From: Pseudoduganella violaceinigra DSM 15887
Lineage (GTDB): Bacteria; Pseudomonadota; Gammaproteobacteria; Burkholderiales; Burkholderiaceae_D
DNA length: 64,000 bases
NCBI RefSeq assembly: GCF_000425385.1
Contig: NZ_AUDI01000019.1
Coordinates: 124,001-188,000 of the forward strand
Direction of reading: 5' to 3'
How positions within the stretch are numbered: the first letter of the stretch is position 1; each line of letters begins with the position of its first letter. Of this stretch, positions 16,531 to 25,691 are shown piece by piece. Both the position numbers and the translations under genes were made by a program. A model generated the notes under the pieces. That model did not search any database. It was not told the origin of the DNA and saw nothing but the letters and a program-made list of their open reading frames with translations.

Positions 16531-19500
16531 GTCAGTTGTTTGATGGCGGTCTTGATCTGGTTCACGCGGGCCGCCAGGTCGGGCATATTAGCGGTGATCT
16601 TGAGCTTGTCCTGGCCATTCAGCTTGATGTGGCGCTGGTTCTGGATCAGGTGGATGATGCGCATCGGGTCGATCGGCGGCTGCGGCATGAACTGCAGGTT
16701 GACCGCTTCCGAGTGGGCGTCGATTTTCACGATGCCGACGGTCTTGGCGGCGATGCGCAGGCGGTGGGTTTCCACCAGGGCCTTGGCAGGGTCGGGCAGT
16801 TTGCCGAAGCGGTCGATCAGCTCCTCTTGCAGATCGTCGATTGCGTTTTGGGTTTCGCAGTTGGCCAGGCGCTTGTAGATCGACAGGCGTTCGTGCACGT
16901 CGCCGCAGAAGTCCGCGGGTAGCAGGGCAGGCGTGTGCAGGTTGATTTCGGTGGTGCTGGCCAACGGGGCCGCCAGGTCGGGTTCCCGGCCGGCTTTCAG
17001 GGCGCGCACGGCTTCGTTGAGCATGTCGGTGTAGAGCTGGAAGCCCACTTCCAGCATTTCGCCGGACTGGTTTTCGCCCAGGACTTCGCCGGCGCCGCGG
17101 ATTTCCAGGTCGTGCATCGCGAGATAGAAGCCGGATCCCAGTTCTTCCATCTGCTGGATGGCATCCAGGCGGCGCTGCGCCTGCTTGCTCAGGCCTTGCA
17201 CGTCGTTGACCAGCAGGTAGGCGTAGGCCTGGTGGTGCGAGCGGCCCACCCGGCCGCGTAGCTGGTGCAGCTGCGCCAGGCCGAATTTGTCGGCGCGGTG
17301 CATGATGATGGTGTTCGCGGTCGGCACGTCGATACCGGTTTCGATGATCGTGGTGCACAGCAGGATGTTATAGCGCTGCGCTACGAAGTCGCGCATCACT
17401 TTTTCCAGGTCGCGTTCGTGCATCTGGCCGTGGGCCACGGCGATGCGCGCTTCGGGCAGCATTTCGGTCAGCTTGGCCAGGCGGTTCTGGATGGTTTCCA
17501 CTTCGTTGTGTAGGAAGTAGACCTGGCCGCCGCGCTTCAGTTCGCGCAGCACGGCTTCGCGGATGATCGAATCGTTTTCGCTGCGCACGAAGGTCTTGAT
17601 GGCCAGGCGCTTTTGCGGGGCGGTGGCGATCACGGAAAAGTCGCGCAGGCCTTCCAGCGCCATGCCGAGGGTACGCGGGATCGGCGTTGCCGTCAGGGTC
17701 AGCACGTCCACTTCGGCGCGCAGCGATTTCAGCGCTTCCTTCTGGCGCACGCCGAAACGGTGCTCTTCGTCGATGATGACCAGGCCGAGGCGGGTGAACT
17801 TGACGTCGTCCGAGAGCAGCTTGTGGGTGCCGATGACGATGTCCAGGGTGCCGTCCTGCATGCCTTTGATGGCGCTGGCGATCTCTTTTCCGGTGCGGAA
17901 GCGCGACATTTCGGCGATGCGCACCGGCCAGTCCGCGAAGCGGTCGGCGAAGGTTTGCGCATGCTGTTCGGCCAGCAGGGTGGTCGGGGCCAGGATGGCG
18001 ACCTGCTTGCCGCCCATGACGGCGATGAAGGCGGCGCGCAGGGCTACTTCGGTCTTGCCGAAGCCGACGTCGCCGCATACCAGGCGGTCCATCGGTTTAC
18101 CCGAGGTCATATCCTTGATCACGTTGCCGATGGCGGCTGCCTGGTCCGGCGTTTCGTCGAAACCGAAGCTGTCGGCGAAGCGCTCGTAATCGTGGGCCGA
18201 GTATTCGAAGGAATGCCCCTGGCGTGCGGCGCGGCGGGCATACAGGTTAAGCAGTTCGGCGGCGGTGTCGCGCACCTGCTCGGCGGCCTTGCGCTTGGCT
18301 TTGTCCCACTGGCCGGAACCGAGGGTGTGCAGCGGTGCGTCGTCCGGCGAGGCGCCGGAGTAGCGCGAAATCACATGCAGTTGCGAGACCGGCACATACA
18401 GCTTGCTCTCCTTGGCGTATTCCAGGTGCAGGAATTCGGTCTCGCCTTCGCCCAGGTCCATGCTGATCAGACCCATATAGCGGCCGATGCCGTGGTTGAT
18501 GTGCACCACCGGGTCGCCGATCTTGAGCTCGGACAGGTCGCGCACCATCGATTCGACCTGCGTGACCGCTTCCTGCTTCTTACGCCCGGCGCGGCGACCG
18601 CTGCCGGCATATAGCTCGGTCTCGGTGATGAAGGCGATGCCCTCGTCCAGCTCAAAGCCGGCATGCAGCGGGGCGACGCCCAGCACCAGCTTGGCGTCGC
18701 TGGCGAGGAAGCCCGCAAAGCCCTCGATCAGGGCGGGCGACAGGTCGAATTCGGCGAAATACTGCTGCAGGGTCTCGCGGCGGCCGTTGGTTTCGGCGCA
18801 GATCATCACGCGGCGGCCCGACTGCATCAGGTAGGCGCGCAAGTTGGTCAGCGGGTCGTCCAGGTGGCGGTTCACCGCGATGTTCGGGATCGGCGCCGAC
18901 AGCTCGGAGGCCGGCAGCGACATGTCGCGCGAGATGGCGATGCGCGGGTGCGGTTTGGCCAGGACAAAGAACTGTTCGTCGCCAAGGAAGATTTCCTGCG
19001 GCGGCAGGATAGGCCGTTCGCGGTCGGCCTTCAGGAATTTGTAGCGCGATTCGGTGTCGGCCCAGAAGCGCTTGATGGCGCCGTCGATGTCGCCCACCAT
19101 GGCCACGCTGGCTTCCTCCGGCAGGTAGTCGAAGAAGGTGGCGGTTTCGTCGAAGAACAGCGGCAGGTAATACTCGATGCCGGCCGAAGCGATGCCGCTG
19201 CTGATGTCCTTGTAGACGACGGAGCGCGACGGGTCGCCTTCGAAAGTCTCGCGCCAGCGGCTGCGGAAGGCGGTGCGCGAGGCTTCGTCCATCGGGAATT
19301 CCCGGCCCGGCAGCAGGCGCACTTCGCGCACCGGATACAGGGAGCGCTGGGTGTCCGCGTCGAAGGTGCGGATGGTTTCGATGGTGTCGCCGAACAGGTC
19401 CAGGCGGTAAGGCAGGGCGGATCCCATCGGGAACAGGTCGATCAGACCGCCGCGCACCGAATATTCGCCGGGCGACATGACCTGGCTGACGTGGGTGTAG

Positions 19501-19958
19501 CCGGCCAGCGTCAGTTGCGACTTCAGTTTGGCCTCGTCCAGCGACTCGCCCTGCTTGAAGAAGAAGGTGTAGGCGGCCAGGAAGGAGGGCGGCGCCATGC
19601 GGACCAGGGCTGTGGTGGCCGGGATGATGGCGACGTCGCACTGGCCGTTCTGGATTTCGTGCAGAGTGGCCAGGCGTTCGGAAACCAGGTCCTGGTGCGG
19701 CGAAAACGCGTCGTAAGGCAGGGTTTCCCAGTCCGGCAGCAAATGGCAGCGCAAGGCGCCGTTGGCGAACCATGGGATTTCGGCCAGCAGGCGCTGGCCG
19801 TCGCTGGCCTGGGCCACGACCACGGCCAGCATCTGGCCGCGTGTCTTCAATTCGAGCGCGGTTTGCGCCAACACATAGGCGTCACCGGAGCCGAACAGGT
19901 TGGGCAACGCAAATCGGTTGCCGGGCTTGGGGATTGCTTTTTTGAAGTCGAAAGGCAT
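16527..19958 (-). CDS. mfd: Transcription-repair coupling factor Mfd
   Basis: A 1143-residue SF2 translocase that removes stalled RNA polymerase and recruits UvrA. Domains in order: UvrB-like domains 1-2 (residues about 1-340), RNA polymerase interacting (CarD-like) domain (about 480-560, GDPVVHINHGIGRYMGL), RecG-like helicase domains (Walker A GDVGFGKTEVALRAA, DEEH box, TATPIPRTL, then QLRGRVGRS), and the C-terminal D7 TRCF domain. The length matches E. coli Mfd (1148). The ATG at 19958 is near-canonical. serB follows by ATGA overlap. Confidence 0.97.
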   Translation of the reverse strand: MPFDFKKAIPKPGNRFALPNLFGSGDAYVLAQTALELKTRGQMLAVVVAQASDGQRLLAEIPWFANGALRCHLLPDWETLPYDAFSPHQDLVSERLATLHEIQNGQCDVAIIPATTALVRMAPPSFLAAYTFFFKQGESLDEAKLKSQLTLAGYTHVSQVMSPGEYSVRGGLIDLFPMGSALPYRLDLFGDTIETIRTFDADTQRSLYPVREVRLLPGREFPMDEASRTAFRSRWRETFEGDPSRSVVYKDISSGIASAGIEYYLPLFFDETATFFDYLPEEASVAMVGDIDGAIKRFWADTESRYKFLKADRERPILPPQEIFLGDEQFFVLAKPHPRIAISRDMSLPASELSAPIPNIAVNRHLDDPLTNLRAYLMQSGRRVMICAETNGRRETLQQYFAEFDLSPALIEGFAGFLASDAKLVLGVAPLHAGFELDEGIAFITETELYAGSGRRAGRKKQEAVTQVESMVRDLSELKIGDPVVHINHGIGRYMGLISMDLGEGETEFLHLEYAKESKLYVPVSQLHVISRYSGASPDDAPLHTLGSGQWDKAKRKAAEQVRDTAAELLNLYARRAARQGHSFEYSAHDYERFADSFGFDETPDQAAAIGNVIKDMTSGKPMDRLVCGDVGFGKTEVALRAAFIAVMGGKQVAILAPTTLLAEQHAQTFADRFADWPVRIAEMSRFRTGKEIASAIKGMQDGTLDIVIGTHKLLSDDVKFTRLGLVIIDEEHRFGVRQKEALKSLRAEVDVLTLTATPIPRTLGMALEGLRDFSVIATAPQKRLAIKTFVRSENDSIIREAVLRELKRGGQVYFLHNEVETIQNRLAKLTEMLPEARIAVAHGQMHERDLEKVMRDFVAQRYNILLCTTIIETGIDVPTANTIIMHRADKFGLAQLHQLRGRVGRSHHQAYAYLLVNDVQGLSKQAQRRLDAIQQMEELGSGFYLAMHDLEIRGAGEVLGENQSGEMLEVGFQLYTDMLNEAVRALKAGREPDLAAPLASTTEINLHTPALLPADFCGDVHERLSIYKRLANCETQNAIDDLQEELIDRFGKLPDPAKALVETHRLRIAAKTVGIVKIDAHSEAVNLQFMPQPPIDPMRIIHLIQNQRHIKLNGQDKLKITANMPDLAARVNQIKTAIKQLT

Positions 19959-20015
19959 GCAAACGTGGCGCTAACAGGGGACAAAGATGCTGGCCCCACA
20001 TTATAGTGCAAGCCT

Positions 20016-20951
20016 TTATTCGTAGGCGCCCAGCCGTTTTTGCTCGCCTGGCGTGAACAGGCTGTCCCGTAGTTGCTGGATGGCGGCCGGATTTTCGCCC
20101 AGGTTGCCGCTTGCGGAACGGTAGGCGGCGATGCGGCGCAGCCAGTCGGCCTGTTCCCGGTCCAGTTGGGCCAGGCGTCCGGCGGCGACCGGGCCGGTGG
20201 CCGCTGCCCGCAGGCGGAACACGTCGTCGTCGCTGGCGCCGGCGGCACGGGCGGCGTCGACCTGCTCCTCCAGCTTCAGGACCCGTTGCGGGGCCGTCCG
20301 CTCTTCCTGCAGTGCTGCCGGCAGCTTGCGGTCCAGTTCCCGCATGCGCGCCTGGCGCTCGGTGTCGGCCAGCGATTGATCGTCCGCCAGCTCCAGGCGG
20401 GCGATCGCGTCCTGGTCGCGGGCGTCGGCGTCGCCGAACAGGCCTGCCGCCTCGGTGGGCGTGAAATACCGAGTGCGGAGGGTTTGCATGGCACGCAGGC
20501 GGCCGCGGGCCGCGGCGGCGAGGGTGGCGCCGGGGGCGGTGCCCGGGGCAGTTTCCGCTTGCGCCAGGGCGCGCTTGTAGGACAGGTATTGGCCCAGCAG
20601 CCGCTTGGCTTGGGCGGCGGCCGCCGGTGTCAGGCGCCGCGCCAGTTCCTGCTCGATGCCGGCGCGGATGGCGGGCAGTTCCGCCTCGCCCAGCGCCGAG
20701 AGGTAGTAGTCGAACAGGTGCCGCAGTTCGGCGTCGATGCGCAATTGGTCGCCGGTGGCATGCAGACGTCCGTCGGGCTGCGTGCCGGCCATCGAGGGCA
20801 CAAAGGGCGCTGTGGGCGGGGCCGTCGCCGGCATGGCCGGACTGACATCCGGGCCGGGGCGCTGTGGCGGCGGATCTCCCGCGCCAACACTCCAGAGCGC
20901 AGCCAGTCCTGCCGCTGCCAGGGCGGCCCCCCACAGCGCCCGCGCGCTCAC
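20016..20951 (-). CDS. lifO: Lipase-specific foldase (lipase chaperone, LifO type)
   Basis: A 311-residue inner-membrane-anchored foldase needed to fold the cognate secreted lipase. There is one N-terminal hydrophobic anchor (about residues 4-22), then an Ala/Pro-rich linker, then the Lif domain with the family signature LFDYYLSALGE at about residue 80. The remaining protein is mostly helical and charged, as in Burkholderia and Pseudomonas Lif. It starts with GTG at 20951, overlapping the lipase stop (GTGA), which fits a chaperone made together with its client. Confidence 0.92.
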   Translation of the reverse strand: MSARALWGAALAAAGLAALWSVGAGDPPPQRPGPDVSPAMPATAPPTAPFVPSMAGTQPDGRLHATGDQLRIDAELRHLFDYYLSALGEAELPAIRAGIEQELARRLTPAAAAQAKRLLGQYLSYKRALAQAETAPGTAPGATLAAAARGRLRAMQTLRTRYFTPTEAAGLFGDADARDQDAIARLELADDQSLADTERQARMRELDRKLPAALQEERTAPQRVLKLEEQVDAARAAGASDDDVFRLRAAATGPVAAGRLAQLDREQADWLRRIAAYRSASGNLGENPAAIQQLRDSLFTPGEQKRLGAYE

Positions 20952-21856
20952 AGGCCCATTCCCTGCAGACGGTTGGCGTGCTGGCGGAACAGCGTCACCG
21001 GGCTGGTTTCGAACAGGTGTGTGATGCCGACCATCTGGTTGACCTCATCCAGGTGGTTCATCCGGTAGTCGTCGCGGATCACGCGGCCAAGGTGGCTCGA
21101 GCAGCTGGCCACCAGGCCGTCGTTTTTCGCGCCGCCGAAGGCGAGGGAGGTGACAGCCAGGAAGGGATCGGCCGGGTCGAAGATATTGGTATAGGAGTTC
21201 GCCCCGCTCCAGGAGAAGTAATACACGCCGTTGGCCTGGTAGGCGCCTTCGCCGCAGTCGCTCGAGGGCAGGCCGGCGGGATGGCGGGCGTTGAATTGCG
21301 CCGTGCCGGCGGTGCTGAGCGACTGCGCCGCGGCGCGCGCGTTCTGGGGCAGCGTCGGGCTGCCGGAAATCAGGCCGAGGAAGCCGCCCAGCGCGTTGCC
21401 AACTGAGTACAGCACATCCGGCGCCGCGCCGACCAGGGCGTCCGCCACCCTTGACCCCTTATTGACGCCGCCGATGCTGGTCACCGAAGCGACCAGGTCG
21501 GGCCGTACCGAGGCGACATAGCGCGAGGTCGGGCCGCCATGGCTATGGCCGATCAGGTGGACTTTTTCCGCGCCGGTGGCGGCAAGAATCTGGCGCACCT
21601 GGAACAGCAGTTGTTCGCCGCGCACTTCGGTGCTGTTGGCGGCCGAAACCGACGTCACATACACCTGGGCCCCGCCGCTGCGCAGCGCGCCGGGGATGCC
21701 GTAGAAGTATTCAAGGGGGCCGAGATTGTCGAAGCCGAACAGGCCGTGGACCAGGACGATGGGGTAGCGGGTTTGCGTGTAGCCGGTGGCGGAAGCGGGA
21801 AGTGCGGTAATTGCGATGACCAGGACCGTTAACAGCTGCCAGACAAGCTTCTTCAT
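20948..21856 (-). CDS. Secreted triacylglycerol lipase (family I.1/I.2)
   Basis: A 302-residue lipase. The start at 21856 gives a Sec signal peptide (MKKLVWQLLTVLVIAITALPASA); the frame extends to 21901 but that has no such N-terminus, and a GGGAGG ribosome site supports 21856. Catalytic Ser is S105 in GHSHGG; the oxyanion region is VLVHGLFGFD; the catalytic Asp is in the NDGLV region and the His in the MNHLDEVNQM region. Two Cys (SSDCGEG, VASCSS) may form the family disulfide. The chaperone gene lies next, as in Burkholderia/Pseudomonas foldase-dependent lipases, which leave the cell by type II secretion. Confidence 0.95.
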   Translation of the reverse strand: MKKLVWQLLTVLVIAITALPASATGYTQTRYPIVLVHGLFGFDNLGPLEYFYGIPGALRSGGAQVYVTSVSAANSTEVRGEQLLFQVRQILAATGAEKVHLIGHSHGGPTSRYVASVRPDLVASVTSIGGVNKGSRVADALVGAAPDVLYSVGNALGGFLGLISGSPTLPQNARAAAQSLSTAGTAQFNARHPAGLPSSDCGEGAYQANGVYYFSWSGANSYTNIFDPADPFLAVTSLAFGGAKNDGLVASCSSHLGRVIRDDYRMNHLDEVNQMVGITHLFETSPVTLFRQHANRLQGMGL

Positions 21857-22001
21857 GGGGCCTCCCGTGCTGATTGGTTGATGGAGCGTCCAATCTAGCA
21901 TTGGCTGCGCCGCGCAAAACGCGATTGCTCAAATAGCACGGTGGGTTCCTTCAGTAGCAAAGCGCTTTGTTGTATGGATGGCGCGCACCATATGGCAGTT
22001 G

Positions 22002-22030
22002 TTGACGCACGGTAAAGAACCTTCGATATT
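22002..22030 (+). promoter_or_regulatory. Possible sigma-70 promoter of the chemoreceptor gene
   Basis: TTGACG (5/6 to the -35) and GATATT (4/6 to the -10) are separated by 17 bases, about 75 bases before the ATG at 22104. No sigma-28 (flagellar) consensus was seen. Confidence 0.4.
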
Positions 22031-22058
22031 TGTTCGGCAGGGGCACAATCTCACCAAA

Positions 22059-22072
22059 TATAACAAGTTATA
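22059..22072. promoter_or_regulatory. Small palindrome in the chemoreceptor leader
   Basis: TATAAC-AA-GTTATA is a perfect 6-base inverted repeat between the predicted promoter and the ATG at 22104. It could be an operator or a leader hairpin; it is AT-rich in a GC-rich genome. Confidence 0.3.
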
Positions 22073-22103
22073 CAAAGTTGTTTAAGATGAAAGGCGTGGT
22101 GCG

Positions 22104-23924
22104 ATGTTCAAAAACCTTCTGATTAAGTGGAAACTCGCCGTGCTGGTGGCGGTAATGCTGCTGGCCCTGGCCGTCCTGGGCATGTCCGGCTACCGCGGCA
22201 TTTCCAACGTGGGCGCGTCGGTCAATGAAATCGGCATTGTGCGCCTGCCATCGATCTACGGGCTGCTGGTCATGAGCGAAGGCCAGACGGCGATCGACAA
22301 GGCGACGCTGCAAACGGCCATCTTCGAAAACGATTACAAGGCCCAGGCGATGTTCGCGCAGGTTGCCAAGGCGCGCGATGCGGCATGGGCCAAGGCCATG
22401 TCCGGCTGGAAGAAGTACGAGCCGCTGCCGCAAACCGACGAGGAAGCCGTGCTGTGGAAGCAGTTTGTCGGCGAATGGGAAGCCTGGAAGGCGGCCGATG
22501 CAAAGCTGGGCGGCACCGTGTCCTCCCTGGCCGGCAATAGCGACGAGGCCAAACAGAAGGAGCTGTTCGCCCAGTTCTTCCAGCAATACCACGCATCCGA
22601 GCCGCTGTTCGCCAAGGCGGAACAGACGCTGAACAAGATCATCGACCTGAACGACCGCGTCGCCACCGATTCCATCAAATCGGGGGCCGAGGCCGTGGTC
22701 TCGGCGGAGCGGGCCATGGTGGTGACGGTATTGGCGGCCATGGCGCTGGCGATCGTGATTGCCTGGTATATCGCGATGGCGATCACGCGCCCCATCGAAG
22801 CGGCCGTGAAAGTGGCCCAGACCGTCGCGGCGGGCGACCTGACCAGCGATATCCCGGTCGAGACCAGGGAGGAAACCGGCCAGCTGCTGCAGGCATTAAA
22901 GGACATGAACGGGAGCCTGATTCGCGTGGTCGGCCAGGTGCGCAAGGGCACGAACACAATCGCGGGCGCGACCTCGGAAATCGCCAGCGGGAACATGGAT
23001 TTGTCGAGCCGGACCGAGGAGCAGGCCAGTTCGCTCGAAGAAACCGCGTCGTCGATGGAGGAATTGACTTCCACCGTGCGTCATAACTCGGACAATGCGC
23101 TGCAGGCGAACCAGCTGGCCAAGACCGCTTCCGCTGTGGCGGCAAAGGGCGGCGAGGTGGTGGCGCGCGTGGTGGAAACCATGGATTCCATCAATGAATC
23201 GTCCAGCAAGATCGTCGATATCATCAGCGTGATCGACGGGATTGCCTTCCAGACCAATATCCTGGCCTTGAATGCTGCGGTGGAAGCGGCGCGCGCCGGC
23301 GAGCAGGGGCGCGGGTTTGCGGTGGTGGCGTCGGAAGTGCGCAACCTGGCGCAGCGCTCGGCGGCTGCGGCGAAAGAGATCAAACAACTGATCGGCGACT
23401 CGGTCGAAAAGGTCGGGGCGGGCAGCAAGCTGGTAGGCGAGGCCGGCGCCACCATGGGCGAGGTGGTCACCAGCGTGCAGCGGGTGACCGATATCATTTC
23501 CGAAATCAGCCTGGCCACCCAGGAGCAAAGTTCAGGCATCGACCAGATCAATACCGCGATCAGCCAGATGGATCATGTGACGCAGCAGAACGCGGCGCTG
23601 GTCGAGGAAGCCGCGGCGGCGTCGGCGGCGCTGGAAGAACAGGCGGCGCGGCTGATGGACGTGGTCAGCGTCTTCAAACTGGATGCCGCGGCGCTGGCGG
23701 CCGAAGATGTGCAGGTGCGGCGTCCTTCGACGCAGGCGAGGGCGCTGGCGGCGGCGCGGCCTGCGCGCGGCGCCGCACAGCGTGCGGTGCCGCGCGGATC
23801 GGCCGATGCGGGCGCGGGGAAGGCGGCTGAAGCGCCCGCTGTGGCCAAAGCGCCAGCGGTCGCAGGCACGCGCCGCCCGGCGGTGGCAGTGTCCAAGCCC
23901 GGCGACGACTGGGAAGAATTTTAA
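22104..23924 (+). CDS. Methyl-accepting chemotaxis protein
   Basis: A 606-residue chemoreceptor. TM1 is about residues 11-29, the periplasmic four-helix (4HB-MCP-like) sensor domain about 30-204, TM2 about 205-226, then a HAMP domain and the signalling tip ([22 protein letters not shown]) in a coiled-coil. An Ala/Pro-rich linker ends in a C-terminal DDWEEF, resembling the NWETF-type docking pentapeptide for CheR and CheB, so it should be a high-abundance, methylation-competent receptor. The ligand is unknown. It overlaps the convergent phosphatase gene by 4 bases. Confidence 0.95.
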   Translation: MFKNLLIKWKLAVLVAVMLLALAVLGMSGYRGISNVGASVNEIGIVRLPSIYGLLVMSEGQTAIDKATLQTAIFENDYKAQAMFAQVAKARDAAWAKAMSGWKKYEPLPQTDEEAVLWKQFVGEWEAWKAADAKLGGTVSSLAGNSDEAKQKELFAQFFQQYHASEPLFAKAEQTLNKIIDLNDRVATDSIKSGAEAVVSAERAMVVTVLAAMALAIVIAWYIAMAITRPIEAAVKVAQTVAAGDLTSDIPVETREETGQLLQALKDMNGSLIRVVGQVRKGTNTIAGATSEIASGNMDLSSRTEEQASSLEETASSMEELTSTVRHNSDNALQANQLAKTASAVAAKGGEVVARVVETMDSINESSSKIVDIISVIDGIAFQTNILALNAAVEAARAGEQGRGFAVVASEVRNLAQRSAAAAKEIKQLIGDSVEKVGAGSKLVGEAGATMGEVVTSVQRVTDIISEISLATQEQSSGIDQINTAISQMDHVTQQNAALVEEAAAASAALEEQAARLMDVVSVFKLDAAALAAEDVQVRRPSTQARALAAARPARGAAQRAVPRGSADAGAGKAAEAPAVAKAPAVAGTRRPAVAVSKPGDDWEEF

Positions 23925-24694
23925 GCGGCTGGGCAGAGCAGCAGGACGGCCGTGATGTTATCGCGGCTGCCGTCCTGCTTGGCCTTTTCCACCAGTTCCA
24001 CACAGCTTTCCGGCAGGTTGTCCGGTCCTGCGCCTGCCAGGATGGCGGCCAGGGTCGCATCGTCGGATGCACCGTACAAGCCGTCACTGCACAGCAGGTA
24101 GATGTCGCCCGGCGCCAGCGGATGGGCGAAGACGTCGGGCCGTACATCCTGCGCCGGTCCGATCGCCTGCAGCAGCAGGTTGCGTGGCGGGAGGACGCCC
24201 GTCATACCCGCCTCCAGCGCCTGCTGGTACAGGGTCTGGTCATGGGTCAGCTGCGCCAGCTGGCCGTTGCGGTAGCGGTAAATGCGGCTGTCGCCCACGT
24301 GGAAAAGCAGCGCCGGGCCGCCGCCTTGCGGCTGCCACATGCCGGTCAGCGTGGTTCCCATGCCGTAGCCGTCCGCCAGTCCAGCGGCCGCATTGTTGCG
24401 GAACAGGGTGGCGTTGGCGAAAAGGACCGCATCCTGCAATTGACTCAAGGCCTCGGCCTCGCTGGCGGCGGGCGGCAGGGCGCGTAAATGCTTCCACACC
24501 AGGGTCAGCGCTTCCGTGCTGGCGATATCGCCGCCCACGTGGCCGCCCATGCCGTCGGCGACGGCAAGGAAATTCAGTTCGGGCAGCAGCAGCAGGTTGT
24601 CCTGGTTGCTCGGCCGGACTGTGCCGACATCCGTCAGGCCATAGGCCAGGCCCATGGGCATTTGCTGCAATACCGGCGGCGACAGCGGGATCAT
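23921..24694 (-). CDS. PP2C-type Ser/Thr protein phosphatase
   Basis: A 257-residue Stp1/PrpC-like phosphatase. Metal-binding motifs are visible: [15 protein letters not shown] (motif 1), [12 protein letters not shown] (motif 2), the [10 protein letters not shown] and [11 protein letters not shown] blocks, and CSDGLYG. It would dephosphorylate phospho-Ser/Thr proteins. No Ser/Thr kinase is in the window. Its start overlaps the upstream substrate-binding protein stop by four bases (ATGA), making it third gene of a PBP1A operon; this suggests but does not show a link to cell-wall control. Confidence 0.93.
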   Translation of the reverse strand: MIPLSPPVLQQMPMGLAYGLTDVGTVRPSNQDNLLLLPELNFLAVADGMGGHVGGDIASTEALTLVWKHLRALPPAASEAEALSQLQDAVLFANATLFRNNAAAGLADGYGMGTTLTGMWQPQGGGPALLFHVGDSRIYRYRNGQLAQLTHDQTLYQQALEAGMTGVLPPRNLLLQAIGPAQDVRPDVFAHPLAPGDIYLLCSDGLYGASDDATLAAILAGAGPDNLPESCVELVEKAKQDGSRDNITAVLLLCPAA

Positions 24695-25689
24695 CGTATT
24701 TGCTCCGCAATCTGCAGCACGCGGCCCGGCGGCATCATGCCGAGCTTGCGCGCCACGTCCATGTTGACGAGGTAGGAGTAGCTGCCCGGCGTTTCAATCG
24801 GAAGCGCGGCGGGCTTGACGCGATGGTACAGGATTTGCGCGGCTTTATGGGCGGTAAGACGGCCCACGTTGGCGTAGCCGGCCACCAGCCCGAACAGGGC
24901 GCGGCCGTCGCGCAGGGCCGCTTCGACGGACGAGAAGACCGGCAGCCCGAGTTCCACGGCGGCTTCGGTCAGCAGTTTGCGCTGCGATGCGAGGAAACTG
25001 TCGGGCCCCACATACACCAATTGGGCGCCCTGTTCGGCAAACTGCTTGATGATGTCGGGGATGGCGTCGGCGCGCGGATGTCCGTTGTCATCCAGGGGCA
25101 GGGCTTTGACGGTGAATTCGGTTCCCGTGCGTTCCGCCTCGGCGCGCATCTCGCGCATGCTGACCTGGGCATTGATTTCATTCGGCGTGAAGATGCCGGC
25201 GATGCGGGCAAAGGGGCGGTAATTGCGGATCGCAATCATCTGCTGGCGCGCCGGGACGACGTGGCTGACCCCCGTCAGGTTGCGCTGCGAGGACGCGAGG
25301 TTGGGCACCAGCCCCGCCGCCACCGGTGTCGAGACCATGGTGAACACGATGGGGATATTGAATTCCTTTGCGGCCACGGCCACGCTGACCGGCGTGCCCC
25401 ATGAGTAGATCAGGTCCGCGCGCCAGGCGCGGGCCTCGTCCAGCAGGGCCGGCACGCGGGCCACATCCATGTCCACGCTGCGCACCAGGAATTCCGCATC
25501 CATCCGATTATCCCTGAACCACTGGCGGAAGCCGGTTTCGACATCGGTCTCGCCGCGGAACAGGATCATGTAAATGCGCGGCGGGTGGCCGCTGGTGTGC
25601 ATGGCCAGCGCCGGCGTTGCGGCCGCCAGCAGGGCCGTGGCCCCAAGCAGGCGCCGGCGCCGCATGGAAGACGGTCGTTGTTCCGGCAT
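24691..25689 (-). CDS. Orphan substrate-binding protein (ABC_sub_bind, PF04392-like)
   Basis: A 332-residue exported binding protein of the DUF534/TrpX type. It has a twin-arginine-like start (MRRRRLLGATALLAAATPALA, with four Arg before a hydrophobic stretch) and then two lobes of the periplasmic-binding fold, with the GTPVSVAVAAKEF and VGPDSFLASQRK blocks. Partner permease and ATPase genes are missing here, so transport is not shown; it could be a sensor protein. It sits between PBP1A and PP2C, overlapping the latter by ATGA and 2 bases from the PBP stop. Confidence 0.85.
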   Translation of the reverse strand: MPEQRPSSMRRRRLLGATALLAAATPALAMHTSGHPPRIYMILFRGETDVETGFRQWFRDNRMDAEFLVRSVDMDVARVPALLDEARAWRADLIYSWGTPVSVAVAAKEFNIPIVFTMVSTPVAAGLVPNLASSQRNLTGVSHVVPARQQMIAIRNYRPFARIAGIFTPNEINAQVSMREMRAEAERTGTEFTVKALPLDDNGHPRADAIPDIIKQFAEQGAQLVYVGPDSFLASQRKLLTEAAVELGLPVFSSVEAALRDGRALFGLVAGYANVGRLTAHKAAQILYHRVKPAALPIETPGSYSYLVNMDVARKLGMMPPGRVLQIAEQIR

Positions 25690-25691
25690 GG

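Noticed and set aside
22002..22103. Sigma-28 flagellar promoter before the chemoreceptor
   Set aside because: TAAA occurs but GCCGATAA is not found at the needed distance.
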